A stretch of DNA of 64,000 nucleotides from Streptomyces gilvus (GTDB lineage: Bacteria; Actinomycetota; Actinomycetes; Streptomycetales; Streptomycetaceae). Below, in pieces: positions 30,057-38,949 of this stretch. Both the position numbers and the translations under genes were made by a program. Location of the stretch: contig NZ_JAKWBE010000001.1 in assembly GCF_022513565.1 (NCBI RefSeq), positions 558,001 to 622,000 of the forward strand, written 5' to 3'. Position 1 is the stretch's first letter, and every line of letters begins with the position of its first letter. Below the pieces are notes generated by a model, which saw only the letters and a list, made by a program, of their open reading frames with translations, was not told the origin of the DNA and made no database searches.

Positions 30057-30240
30057 CACGTACTCCTGACGGCTGAGGGGCCGTGCCCCGACGGTGCGGA
30101 CTCCACCCTCGGCCCTGGACGCCGGCGCGCACCTCGGCCGAAAGGCCACACCCCGTTGACCGAACGCCCGATCCCTGGTGCCGTGGGCGGCCGGGGCTGT
30201 TCAATGGTGCTGCACATTCCGCGCCGTGAGAGGAGCCGCC

Positions 30241-30897
30241 GTGTCCCCCGCCGCCGTGCCGCCCGTCGGGGCGCGCATCCGGCAGGCACGCCTGGCCAGG
30301 GGCGTCAGCCTGCGGGCCCTCGCGCGGGAGATCGGCGTCTCCGCCAGCCTCGTCTCCCAGATCGAGACCGGCAAGAGCCAGCCCTCCGTGAGCACGCTGT
30401 ACGCCATCACCACCGCCCTGTCGATCTCCGTCGAGTCGCTCTTCGACGCGTACGAGGACCAGGGCGCCCTCGCCCCCGCGGCGACCGCGTCCGGCGCCCC
30501 CGCCACCGTCCTGCACGCCCTCGCCGCCTTCGCCGCCGACCCCGGCCGCCGCATCGGCCCCCTGGTCACCGGCGGTGAGCGCGAGACACTGGAGCTGGAC
30601 TCGGGCGTGGTGTGGGAGCGCCTCGGCCATGTCCCCGGCACCGACGTCGACTTCCTGCAGGTGACCTACCGGCCGGGCGGTTCCTCCTCCAGCTCCGGCG
30701 GTCTGATGCGGCACGCCGGCACCGAGTACGGCTATCTCGTCTCCGGCGAGCTCGTCCTGACCCTCGGCTTCGACGAGCACACCCTGCGCCCCGGCGACGC
30801 CGTCTGCTTCGAGTCGACGACCCCGCACCGCTACCGCAATGATGGAGCTGAGCCGGCCGTCGGCGTCTGGTTCGTGTTCAGTCAGGGTGTTCAGTAA
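30241..30897 (+). CDS. XRE-family regulator with cupin domain
   Basis: A 218-residue regulator with a helix-turn-helix at about residues 8-65 (ARIRQARLARGVSLRALARE, SASLVSQIETGKSQPSVSTL). The C-terminal cupin carries MRHAGTEYGYLVSGELVLTL and LRPGDAVCFESTTPHRY, whose His/Glu/His residues could bind metal. The start is GTG 30241, with GAGAGGAG (30227-30234) upstream. Its stop lies four bases before the TTGACA promoter of the seven-gene catabolic operon, making it the likely local regulator. Confidence 0.88.
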   Translation: MSPAAVPPVGARIRQARLARGVSLRALAREIGVSASLVSQIETGKSQPSVSTLYAITTALSISVESLFDAYEDQGALAPAATASGAPATVLHALAAFAADPGRRIGPLVTGGERETLELDSGVVWERLGHVPGTDVDFLQVTYRPGGSSSSSGGLMRHAGTEYGYLVSGELVLTLGFDEHTLRPGDAVCFESTTPHRYRNDGAEPAVGVWFVFSQGVQ

Positions 30898-30900
30898 CAC

Positions 30901-30929
30901 TTGACAGTCGCGGACGGCGGTCGTCTACT
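30901..30929 (+). promoter_or_regulatory. Vegetative-type promoter of the seven-gene operon
   Basis: TTGACA (30901-30906) is a perfect -35 hexamer, and TCTACT (30924-30929) follows after exactly 17 bases, matching four of six -10 positions. It starts four bases after the XRE-cupin stop and precedes the M24 gene start at 30950 by 20 bases. This short leader supports the chosen ATG. Confidence 0.7.
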
Positions 30930-30949
30930 CCCCAGTGGGGGTGGTCGCC

Positions 30950-32275
30950 ATGGCGATCCGCACATATGGACCCAATGCCGTCGACTGGGAAGAGCGCGTC
31001 GACCTGGACCGGCTGCGCAAGCAGCGCCTGGCCCGGCTCCACGACACCCTGAACCGCTCCTCGCTGGGCGCGGTGCTCAGTTTCGACTTCGCCAACATCC
31101 GCTACATGACCGCCACGCACATCGGCACCTGGGCGATGGACAAGCTGATCCGCTTCGCCCTGCTGGTACGCGGCGGCGAACCGGTCGTCTGGGACTTCGG
31201 CTCCGCGGCCCGCCACCACCAGCTCTACAACCCGTGGCTGGACTACAGCGACGGCAAGGGCGGCCCGCCCACCGGCGCCCGCGCCGGGATCTCCACCCTG
31301 CGCGGAGCCTTCCACCCGGACGCCGGGATCGCCGAGGACGTGGCCCGCAAGATCGCCACCGAGCTGCGCGAGCACGGCCTCGCGGACGAACCGCTCGGCG
31401 TCGACGTCGCCGAGATGCCGGTCCTCACCGCCCTGCGCGCCGAGGGCATCGACGTCGTAGACGGTCAGCAGGTCTTCCTGGAGGCCCGCCGCACCAAGAC
31501 CGGCGACGAGATCTCCCTGCTCACCCAGGCCTGCGCGATGGTCGACGCGGCCTACGAGGAGCTGTACGGGTATCTGAGGCCGGGCGTGCGCGAGAACGAG
31601 TGCGTGGGACTCGTGAGCAAGGTGCTGTACGACCTCGGCAGCGAGTACGTCGAGGGCGTCAACGCCATCTCCGGGGAACGCTGTTCACCCCACCCGCACG
31701 TCTACAGCGACCGCCTGGTCCGCCCCGGCGACCCCGCCTTCTTCGACATCCTGCACAGCCACCTCGGCTACCGCACCTGCTACTACCGCACCTTCGCCGT
31801 CGGCAGCGCCTCCCGCGCCCAACGCGACGCCTACGTCCGCTGCCGCGAGTTCATGGACGAGGCCATCGCCCTCGTCCGCCCCGGCGCGACCACCGCCGAC
31901 ATCGTCCGGGTCTGGCCGCGCGCCGAGGAGTTCGGCTTCGCCGACGAGACCGCCGCGTTCGCGCTGCAGTACGGCCACGGGGTCGGCCTGTCGATCTGGG
32001 AGAAGCCCATCTTCAGCCGGCTGGTCTCCCTCGACCACCCCGAAGTCCTCGAAGAGGGCATGGTGTTCGCCCTGGAGACCTACTGGCCGGCCGCCGACGG
32101 CTGGTCCGCGGCCCGGATCGAGGAGGAGCTGGTCGTCACCGCCGACGGCTGCGAGGTCATCACCAAGTTCCCGGCCGAGGAACTGCTCGTCGCGGGCCGC
32201 AAGTACTGGACGGTCGGCGGCGAGCTGAACACCCGGCGCGAGTCCCAGTCCCATCTCAACACCCGGGACCGCTGA
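30950..32275 (+). CDS. M24 pita-bread family enzyme with altered metal site
   Basis: A 441-residue creatinase/prolidase-fold protein related to creatinase and ectoine hydrolase (DoeA). The N-terminal domain has VLSFDFANIRYMTATHIGTW. In the catalytic domain the first metal Asp is present (AFFDILHSHLGY, residue 266). The second, normally in D-x-T-R-T-F, is Cys 277 (RTCYYRTF). The remaining ligand positions QYGHGVGLS, FALETYW and RIEEELVV are kept. A hydrolase acting on a small C-N substrate is more likely than a peptidase. First gene of the operon; the next gene overlaps its stop by one base. Confidence 0.85.
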   Translation: MAIRTYGPNAVDWEERVDLDRLRKQRLARLHDTLNRSSLGAVLSFDFANIRYMTATHIGTWAMDKLIRFALLVRGGEPVVWDFGSAARHHQLYNPWLDYSDGKGGPPTGARAGISTLRGAFHPDAGIAEDVARKIATELREHGLADEPLGVDVAEMPVLTALRAEGIDVVDGQQVFLEARRTKTGDEISLLTQACAMVDAAYEELYGYLRPGVRENECVGLVSKVLYDLGSEYVEGVNAISGERCSPHPHVYSDRLVRPGDPAFFDILHSHLGYRTCYYRTFAVGSASRAQRDAYVRCREFMDEAIALVRPGATTADIVRVWPRAEEFGFADETAAFALQYGHGVGLSIWEKPIFSRLVSLDHPEVLEEGMVFALETYWPAADGWSAARIEEELVVTADGCEVITKFPAEELLVAGRKYWTVGGELNTRRESQSHLNTRDR

Positions 32276-33252
32276 TGGAAGCGACGGAACTCCTCAGCCT
32301 GTACGAGCGGATGGCCCTCATCCGCCGCACGGAGAAGGCCGCGCACGACCTGTTCATGTCCGGCCTGGTCAAGGGCACCACCCATCTGGCCGCCGGGCAC
32401 GAGGCGATCGCGGTCGGCGCGAGCGCCGCCCTGCGCCCCGACGACTACGTCTTCGCCACCTACCGCGGCCATCACCACGCCATGGCCCGCGGCGCCACGC
32501 CGGAGGAGTGCCTCGCCGAACTCATGAGCCGGGCGACGGGGCTGTGCGCGGCCAAGGGCGGCTCGATGCACCTCACCAAGGCGTCCGCGAACATGCTCGG
32601 CTCCTACGCCATCGTCGGCGCCCACCTCCCCATGGCCGTCGGCGCCGCCTGGTCGGCCCGGCTGCGGGGCACCGGACAGCTCGCGGTCGCCTTCTTCGGC
32701 GACGGCGCCACCAACATCGGCGCCTTCCACGAGGCGCTCAACCTGGCCGCCGTGTGGAAGCTGCCGGTGCTGTTCGTGTGCGAGAACAACCTGTACATGG
32801 AGTACACGCCGATCGCCGACGTCACCGCCGTGGCCCGCCCCGCCGCCGACCGGGCGCCCGCCTACGGCGTCCCCGGCGAGGTCGTCGACGGCAACGACGT
32901 CGTCGCCGTACGGGAGACCGTGGCCGCCCTCGCCGAGCGGGCCCGTGCGGGAGACGGGCCCGCGATCGTCGAGGCCGAGACCTACCGGCACTTCGGGCAC
33001 AGCCGCGCCGACCCGGCCGCCTACCGGCCGGCCGAGGAGGTCGAACGCTGGCTCAAGCACGACCCGTTGGACCTGGCGCGCGGACGGCTCGCGGAGCTGG
33101 GCGTCGACGAGCAGACGCTCAGCGCCGCCGACGAACGCGCCCGTGACGCCGTACAGCGGGCGGTCGACGCGGCGAAGAACGCGCCGCCGCCGGATCCGCG
33201 GGAGGCGCTGACCGACGTGTGGGCGGACGGAGGTGCGGCATGGCGGACGTGA
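32275..33252 (+). CDS. 2-oxoacid dehydrogenase E1 component, alpha subunit
   Basis: A 325-residue thiamine-diphosphate subunit, similar in size to AcoA of acetoin dehydrogenase. It shows LYERMALIRRTEKAAHDLF, the substrate-gate YRGHHHAMARG and the ThDP/Mg motif GDGATNIGAFHEALN with VCENNLYMEYT. The end, PAIVEAETYRHFGHS, is typical. With the beta subunit it would decarboxylate a 2-oxoacid or acetoin-like compound. No E2 or E3 gene is nearby. The start ATG 32275 overlaps the M24 stop (TGATG). Confidence 0.92.
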   Translation: MEATELLSLYERMALIRRTEKAAHDLFMSGLVKGTTHLAAGHEAIAVGASAALRPDDYVFATYRGHHHAMARGATPEECLAELMSRATGLCAAKGGSMHLTKASANMLGSYAIVGAHLPMAVGAAWSARLRGTGQLAVAFFGDGATNIGAFHEALNLAAVWKLPVLFVCENNLYMEYTPIADVTAVARPAADRAPAYGVPGEVVDGNDVVAVRETVAALAERARAGDGPAIVEAETYRHFGHSRADPAAYRPAEEVERWLKHDPLDLARGRLAELGVDEQTLSAADERARDAVQRAVDAAKNAPPPDPREALTDVWADGGAAWRT

Positions 33253-34220
33253 TCACCTACCGGGAGGCCGTCGCCGAGGGCATCGCCCGTGAGATGCGCC
33301 GGGACCCGGCCGTGGTCTGCCTCGGGGAGGACATCGCCGAGGCGGGCGGGGTGTTCAAGACGACCGTCGGACTGCTGAAGGAGTTCGGGCCCGAGCGGGT
33401 GTGGGACACGCCGATCTCCGAACAGGCCATCGTGGGCGCGGCGATGGGTGCCGCGATGACCGGGATGCGGCCGGTCGCCGAGATCATGTTCTCCGACTTC
33501 CTGGCCTGTTGCTGGGACTACCTCGCCAACGAGATACCCAAGGTGCGGTATATGACGGGCGGTCAGGTCACGGTCCCGCTCGTCGTGCGCACCGCCAACG
33601 GCGGCGGCCTCGGCTTCGGCGCGCAGCACTCCCAGGCCACCGAGAACTGGGCGCTGACCGTCCCCGGCCTGAAGATCGCCGCCCCGGCCACCCCCGCGGA
33701 CGTCGTCGGCATGATGGCGGCCGCGATCCGCAGCGACGACCCGGTCGTGTTCTTCGAGCACAAGGGGCTGCTGGCGAGCAAGGGCGCCCCGCCGCCGCCC
33801 GGCCATGTGGTGGAGCTGGGCCGCGCCGCCGTCGTCCGCGAGGGCGCCGACGTCACCCTGGTCGCCCTCGCCTCGATGGTGCCGGTGGCCCTGACCGCCG
33901 CCTCGCGGCTGGCCGCGGAGGGCATCGACGTCGAGGTCGTCGACCTGCGCAGTCTGATCCCGCTGGACACCGCGACCGTCCTCGCCTCCCTGGGAAGGAC
34001 CTCGCGGCTGATGACCGTCGAGGAGAACCCGTACCAGGGCGGCTGGGGCGCGACCCTCGTGTCGGTCGTCGCCGACGAGGGGTTCGGACTGCTGGACGCG
34101 CCGGTGCGGCGGATCGCGGCGGAGTGCGTCCCGCTGCCGTTCGCGGACGCCCTGGAGGAGCAGGTCATCCCCACCGTAGACAAGGTCGTGGCGGCCGTGA
34201 GGAGCCTCGCCGCGTACTGA
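33240..34220 (+). CDS. 2-oxoacid dehydrogenase E1 component, beta subunit
   Basis: A 326-residue transketolase-type subunit. ITYREAVAEGIAREMRRDP and VVCLGEDIAEAGGVFKTTVG hold the conserved ThDP-activating glutamate. AEIMFSDFLACCWDYLANE and GGGLGFGAQHSQATENW form the cofactor and substrate-facing regions. The C-terminal transketolase domain starts near residue 200 (VTLVALASMVPVALTA). It overlaps the alpha gene by 13 bases, which implies strict co-translation of an alpha2beta2 enzyme. Confidence 0.93.
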   Translation: MADVITYREAVAEGIAREMRRDPAVVCLGEDIAEAGGVFKTTVGLLKEFGPERVWDTPISEQAIVGAAMGAAMTGMRPVAEIMFSDFLACCWDYLANEIPKVRYMTGGQVTVPLVVRTANGGGLGFGAQHSQATENWALTVPGLKIAAPATPADVVGMMAAAIRSDDPVVFFEHKGLLASKGAPPPPGHVVELGRAAVVREGADVTLVALASMVPVALTAASRLAAEGIDVEVVDLRSLIPLDTATVLASLGRTSRLMTVEENPYQGGWGATLVSVVADEGFGLLDAPVRRIAAECVPLPFADALEEQVIPTVDKVVAAVRSLAAY

Positions 34221-34242
34221 ACACCCCTGAGGAGGAAGCGCG

Positions 34243-35595
34243 ATGACCGATCGGACACTCCTTCGCGCCGGGCACGTCATCTCGATGGACCCCGCCGTCG
34301 GGGACCTGCCGCGGGGGGACGTCCTCGTCGAGGACGGCAGGATCGCCGCCGTACGGCCGGAGATCAGCGCCGACGCCGAGGTGCTCGACATGACCGGCAG
34401 GATCGTGATCCCCGGGTTCGTCGACACCCACCGTCACACCTGGGAGGCGCCGATCCGGGGAGTCGCCCCCGACGCCACCCTGGACGACTACTTCGTGGAC
34501 ATCCTCGACACCTTCGCCCCGCTCTACACCCCCGAGGACGTGTACGCGGGCAACCTCGCCGGCGCCCTGGAATGCCTCAACGCCGGGATCACCACCCTCG
34601 TCGACTGGTCCCACATCAACAACACCCCCGAGCACCCGGACGCCGCGGTCCAGGCCCTCACCGAGACCGGCATCCGCGCCCAGTACGCGTACGGCAGCGC
34701 CAACACCTCCCTCGCCGACTACTGGTTCGAGAGCAAGATCGCGATTCCCGGCGACGACGTCCGCCGGATCCGGGCCAAGTACTTCGCCTCCGACGAGGGT
34801 CTGCTCACCATGGCCCTGGCCACCCGCGGCCCCGGCTTCTGCCTGAACGACGTCGTCGCCTCCGAATGGGCCCTCGCCCGCGAACTGGACATCCCGATCA
34901 CCGTGCACGTGGCGATGGGCCGCCTGGCCGGCCGCTTCGGCATGGTGAAGCAGCTGAACGACCTCGGTCTGCTCGGCCCGGACACCACCTACATCCACTG
35001 CTGCTACCTCCACGAGGACGAGTGGCGGATGGTCGCCGACAGCGGCGGCACGGTGTCCGTCGCGCCGCAGGTGGAGACCCAGATGGGGCACGGCTGGCCG
35101 CCCGTGATGAAGGCGATCGAGCACGGCCTGCGGCCCTCCCTGAGCATCGACGTCGTCACCACCGTCCCCGGCGACATGTTCACCCAGATCCGCGCGGCCT
35201 TCGGCGCCGAGCGGGCCCGGGTCAACGCGGACTGCTGGCAGGCCAACATGCCGGTTCCGAGCACTATGTTGACGGCACGTCAGATGCTGGAGATCGCGAC
35301 CCTGAACGGCGCGCACGTCGCGGGACTGGAACACCGCACCGGTTCCCTGACCCCCGGCAAGCGCGCCGACGTCGTCGCCGTCGACGCCACCGCGCTGAAC
35401 GTGGCGCCGGTGCACGACCCGGCCGCCGCGGTCACGCTGTCGGCCGACGTGTCCAACGTCGACCTGGTCATGGTCGACGGAGTGATCCGCAAGCGGGACA
35501 GGAAGCTGACGGCCGACGTCGCACGGGCCCGGCGCCTGGTCGAGGAGTCCCGTGACCGGCTGCTGGCCGCGAAGGAGGCGAAGAAGACGGCATGA
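34243..35595 (+). CDS. Amidohydrolase of the AtzA/TrzN-like deaminase group
   Basis: A 450-residue metal-dependent hydrolase. Zinc-site pieces are GFVDTHRHTWEAPIRG (HxH), ITVHVAMGRLAG, TTYIHCCYLHEDEW and SLSIDVVTTVPGDMF (aspartate). The rear beta-sandwich closes with LTPGKRADVVAVD, normal for aminohydrolases acting on ring C-N bonds, such as chlorohydrolases and 8-oxoguanine or SAH deaminases. The substrate is unknown. GAGGAGG (34228-34234) gives a strong ribosome-binding site for ATG 34243. Confidence 0.88.
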   Translation: MTDRTLLRAGHVISMDPAVGDLPRGDVLVEDGRIAAVRPEISADAEVLDMTGRIVIPGFVDTHRHTWEAPIRGVAPDATLDDYFVDILDTFAPLYTPEDVYAGNLAGALECLNAGITTLVDWSHINNTPEHPDAAVQALTETGIRAQYAYGSANTSLADYWFESKIAIPGDDVRRIRAKYFASDEGLLTMALATRGPGFCLNDVVASEWALARELDIPITVHVAMGRLAGRFGMVKQLNDLGLLGPDTTYIHCCYLHEDEWRMVADSGGTVSVAPQVETQMGHGWPPVMKAIEHGLRPSLSIDVVTTVPGDMFTQIRAAFGAERARVNADCWQANMPVPSTMLTARQMLEIATLNGAHVAGLEHRTGSLTPGKRADVVAVDATALNVAPVHDPAAAVTLSADVSNVDLVMVDGVIRKRDRKLTADVARARRLVEESRDRLLAAKEAKKTA

Positions 35596-36467
35596 CACGG
35601 CACTTGGTGCGCCGGGCCGCCGACCTGCCCACGCCGCTCTTCGACCGGCTCGACCACCGGCGCACGACGCTGGTCGGCGAGGAGGACGGCAGCGTGCACA
35701 CCGGCTTCGGGCTGAACGAACTGCGGCCCGGCGGCCGGGTGCGGGCCCATGTCCACTCCTACGAGGAGAGCTTCCACGTCCTCGACGGGACCGTGGTCCT
35801 CGACCTGCCCGAGGGCACGTACCTGCTGGAGGAGGGCGACTACGGCCTGCTGCCGACCGGCGTCCCGCACGCCTGGCGCGGCGCCGGGGACACCGTCGCC
35901 CGCTGGGCGGACATGCTGGCGCCGGTCCCACGGGCCCGCTACGGGTACGACACCCAGACGGTGCCCGAACTGCCCGCGCGCGACCCCGCCCGCATCGACG
36001 TGCGCGACCCGCGCACCCGCCTGTTCGGCCACTTCGAGCCCGCCCAGATGGACCCCGGAAAGCAGTCCCAGGACCTCCTCGCGGTCTCGGCGAGCATGCG
36101 CACCGCCCTGCTCGTCTACAGCGGCATCACCGTGAAGACGATGGTCGACAGCGACCTCGGCGCGGTCGCCTCGACCATGTTCATGGTCCAGTACGCCCCG
36201 GACGGGGTCGCCGGCACGCACGACCACCCCTTCGAGGAGACGTACTTCTTCCTGGAGGGGGAGGCCGAGGCGGTGTTCGACGGGGAGATCCACCGGCTCG
36301 GACCCGGCGACTGCGCCTGGGCGGGCGCCGGTTGTGTGCACGGCTTCTCCAACACCGGTTCCGGACCCCTGCGTTGGCTGGAGACCCAGGCGCCGCAGCC
36401 ACCGCCCCGCCACTCGTACCGGTTCACCCGGGACTGGGAGTATCTGAGGGAGGCCCTGGAGTCATGA
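35592..36467 (+). CDS. Bicupin protein, ureidoglycine aminohydrolase-like
   Basis: A 291-residue protein with two cupin domains. The first has RVRAHVHSYEESFHVLDGTV, the second GVAGTHDHPFEETYFFLEGE, each with the His/His/Glu pattern of a manganese or iron site. The two-barrel layout is that of (S)-ureidoglycine aminohydrolase and bicupin dioxygenases. The four-base overlap with both neighbours places it in the middle of the pathway operon. Confidence 0.82.
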   Translation: MTRHLVRRAADLPTPLFDRLDHRRTTLVGEEDGSVHTGFGLNELRPGGRVRAHVHSYEESFHVLDGTVVLDLPEGTYLLEEGDYGLLPTGVPHAWRGAGDTVARWADMLAPVPRARYGYDTQTVPELPARDPARIDVRDPRTRLFGHFEPAQMDPGKQSQDLLAVSASMRTALLVYSGITVKTMVDSDLGAVASTMFMVQYAPDGVAGTHDHPFEETYFFLEGEAEAVFDGEIHRLGPGDCAWAGAGCVHGFSNTGSGPLRWLETQAPQPPPRHSYRFTRDWEYLREALES

Positions 36468-37153
36468 GCAGTGTGCTCGTCGTGGGCGGTACGTCGGGCA
36501 TCGGCCGCGAGTTCGCCCGGGTCCGCGCGGAGCGGGGCGACGAGGTCGTCCTCACCGGCCGGGACGCCGAGCGGGCCGCCGCGGTCGCGAAGGAGACCGG
36601 CGCCCGCGGCCTCGCCCTCGACCTGTCCCGGCCGCGTGAGATCGCCGAGGCGCTGGCGGACGTCGGCCGCGTCGACCACCTGGTCCTCGCGGGCGTCTCC
36701 CGCGACGAGAACCGGGCCACCGACTACGACATCACCGCGGCCCTGCGCCTGGTCACCCTCAAACTCGTCGGCTACACCGAGGTCGTGCACGTGCTGCGGC
36801 CCCGGATGACCGACGACAGCGCCATCGTGATCTTCGGCGGACAGGCCAAGGAGCGCCCCTATCCGGGCGCGACGACGGTGGCCACGGTCAACGCGGGCGT
36901 ACGGGGCCTGGTGAACACCCTCGCCGTCGAGCTGGCGCCCGTCCGGGTCAACGCGGTCCACCCCGGGGTGGTCGGCGACAGCCCGTACTGGAAGGCGAAA
37001 CCCGAGGAGGTGCTGGCCGCGCTGCGCGCCAAGACCCCGACCGGGCGGCTCGCCACCATGGCGGACGTCGTGGACGCCGTCGACTTCCTGCTGCGCAACC
37101 GGTCCGTCAACGCGGTGGAGTTGAGCGTGGACGGGGGGTGGCTGCTCGGATGA
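36464..37153 (+). CDS. Short-chain dehydrogenase-like protein lacking Ser-Tyr-Lys
   Basis: A 229-residue SDR-fold protein. The cofactor loop is intact (VLVVGGTSGIGREFARV), and LAVELAPVRVNAVHPGVV and the C-terminal SVDGGWLLG are typical of classical SDRs. At the catalytic site I read IVIFGGQAKERPYPGATTVA and TVNAGVRGL, where Ser, Tyr and Lys (YxxxK) should be, and none is present. It may be a non-redox or binding subunit, or use other residues. The start ATG 36464 overlaps the previous stop. Confidence 0.83.
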   Translation: MSSVLVVGGTSGIGREFARVRAERGDEVVLTGRDAERAAAVAKETGARGLALDLSRPREIAEALADVGRVDHLVLAGVSRDENRATDYDITAALRLVTLKLVGYTEVVHVLRPRMTDDSAIVIFGGQAKERPYPGATTVATVNAGVRGLVNTLAVELAPVRVNAVHPGVVGDSPYWKAKPEEVLAALRAKTPTGRLATMADVVDAVDFLLRNRSVNAVELSVDGGWLLG

Positions 37154-38085
37154 CCGAAACCCCGCCCACTGCCGACGCGACCCGCACCGCACCGACAGCC
37201 GACGTGCCCCGCACCGGACCGGCGGTCGCCGTGATCGGCACCGGCCGGATGGGCGCCGCCATGGCCGTCCGGCTGCGTGCGGCCGGCTTCCCGGTCACGG
37301 CGTACAACCGCACCCGCACCAAGGCCGAGGCCACCGGGGCGGCCGTCGCCGCCACACCCCGCGAGGCAGCCGCCGCCGCGGACGTCGTCCTCGTCTCGCT
37401 GGCCGACGACAGCGCCGTCACGCAGGCGTACGGCGGCCCCGACGGCATCGCCGCCGGTGTCCGTCCCGGCACGGTGGTCCTGGACACCAGCACCGTCGCG
37501 CCGGACACGGTCGCGGCGCTGGAGCCCCTGGTCGCGAAGGCGGGCGGAATCCTTCTGGACGCCCCCGTCTCCGGCAGTGTCAGCGTCGTCGAGCGGGGCG
37601 CGCTCACGGTCATGGTCGGCGGCGACATCGCGGCCCTGGCGCGGGCCCGGCCCGTGCTGGACGTGCTGGCATCCCATGTCGTCCCCCTCGGACCGGTCGG
37701 CACCGGTGCCGCGATGAAGCTGGCGGTCAACTCCCTTCTCATGGGCCTGAACCAGGCCCTCGCGGAGGCCCTCGTCCTGGCCGAGCGGGCGGGGGTGGAC
37801 CGGGAGTCGGCGTACGAGGTGTTCGCCTCGGGCGCCGCCGGGGCGCCGTTCGTGCGCTACAAGAAGGACGCGTATCTGCGTCCGGACGGCACCCCGGTCG
37901 CCTTCACCCTCGACCTCGTCGCCAAGGACCTCGACCTGGCCCTCGCTCTCGCCGAGCGCGTGGGGGCGCGGGTGCAACAGGCCTCCGTCAACCGGCAGTT
38001 GGTGGGGGAGGCCGTCGAGAAGGGCTTCGGCGAGCGGGACCTGAGCGCGCTCGCCGAGTTCCTGCGCGGCGGCCTCAGCGCTTGA
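37150..38085 (+). CDS. 3-hydroxyisobutyrate dehydrogenase-like NAD(P) enzyme
   Basis: A 311-residue beta-hydroxyacid dehydrogenase. An N-terminal Thr/Pro-rich tail is followed by the dinucleotide loop AVIGTGRMGAAMAVRLRAAG. The family signature LLDAPVSGSVSVVERGALTV and the catalytic lysine in GTGAAMKLAVNSLLMG are intact. It would interconvert a 3-hydroxyacid and a semialdehyde. It is the last gene of the operon, overlapping the SDR stop by four bases and the convergent methyltransferase end by 11 bases. Confidence 0.88.
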   Translation: MTETPPTADATRTAPTADVPRTGPAVAVIGTGRMGAAMAVRLRAAGFPVTAYNRTRTKAEATGAAVAATPREAAAAADVVLVSLADDSAVTQAYGGPDGIAAGVRPGTVVLDTSTVAPDTVAALEPLVAKAGGILLDAPVSGSVSVVERGALTVMVGGDIAALARARPVLDVLASHVVPLGPVGTGAAMKLAVNSLLMGLNQALAEALVLAERAGVDRESAYEVFASGAAGAPFVRYKKDAYLRPDGTPVAFTLDLVAKDLDLALALAERVGARVQQASVNRQLVGEAVEKGFGERDLSALAEFLRGGLSA

Positions 38086-38887
38086 GGCCGACGCCGCCGT
38101 AGAGCGACACCGGGCCCTCGCCGTCCGGTGTCTCCTCCACCGCGAGCTCGGGGTGCCAGTCGACCAAGGACACGATCCCGGGGTCGACGACCTCAAGGCC
38201 CTTGAAGAATCCTGCGGTCTCGTCCTGGGACCGGGCCACCAGGGTCACCCCGCCCGCCGCGTACGCCTCGACGCCCCGTCGCACCTGCTCCGGCTCGAAG
38301 TCGGCGGTCAGGGCGGACAGCACCAGGAAGCTGCCCGGCGCGAGGGCGTCGACGAGGGTGCCCACCAGGTCGTAGGCGCCGTCCTCGTCCGCGACGAAGT
38401 GCATCAGGGCGATCAGGGACAGCGCGATGGGGCGGTCGAAGTCCAGGACGCGGGCCGCCCGTTCGAGGATCGCCGCCGGATCGCGGACATCGGCCTGGAG
38501 GTACTCCGTGACGCCCTCCGGAGTGCCGTGCAGCAGCGTCTCGGCGTGGGCGAGGACGATGGGGTCGTTGTCGACGTAGACGACCCGGGCGTCCGGCACG
38601 CTGCGCTGAGCGATCTGGTGGAGGTTGGGCCGGGTGGGGATGCCCGTGCCGATGTCGAGGTACTGGCGGATTCCCGACTCCTCGGCGAGCAGCCGCGTGG
38701 CCCGCCGCATGAACCGGCGGTTGGCCCGCGCGACCCGCGGCGCACCGCTGTCGATCGACATGATCCGCCGGCCCAGCTCCTCGTCGACCGGGTAGTGGTC
38801 CTTGCCGCCGAGGAACCAGTCGTAGACCCGGGCCGGGTGCGGCCTGGCGGTGTCGATGCGCCGGGCGGCCGGCTCGGTCCCCGTCAC
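38075..38887 (-). CDS. SAM-dependent methyltransferase, DUF574 type
   Basis: A 270-residue paralogue of the methyltransferase at 24822-25634, sharing VYDWFLGGKDHYPVDEELGR, YLDIGTGIPTRPNLHQIAQR and VYVDNDPIVLAHAETLL. The two would align almost end to end. The substrate is unknown. The start is GTG 38887, preceded by GAGGAGCAG. It is convergent with, and slightly overlaps, the seven-gene operon. Confidence 0.9.
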   Translation of the reverse strand: MTGTEPAARRIDTARPHPARVYDWFLGGKDHYPVDEELGRRIMSIDSGAPRVARANRRFMRRATRLLAEESGIRQYLDIGTGIPTRPNLHQIAQRSVPDARVVYVDNDPIVLAHAETLLHGTPEGVTEYLQADVRDPAAILERAARVLDFDRPIALSLIALMHFVADEDGAYDLVGTLVDALAPGSFLVLSALTADFEPEQVRRGVEAYAAGGVTLVARSQDETAGFFKGLEVVDPGIVSLVDWHPELAVEETPDGEGPVSLYGGVGLKR

Positions 38888-38949
38888 GTACTGCTCCTCT
38901 GCTCGCGTCGTCCGACAGTCCGACAGGACGTTCGAGCAGTCTGGCACGG

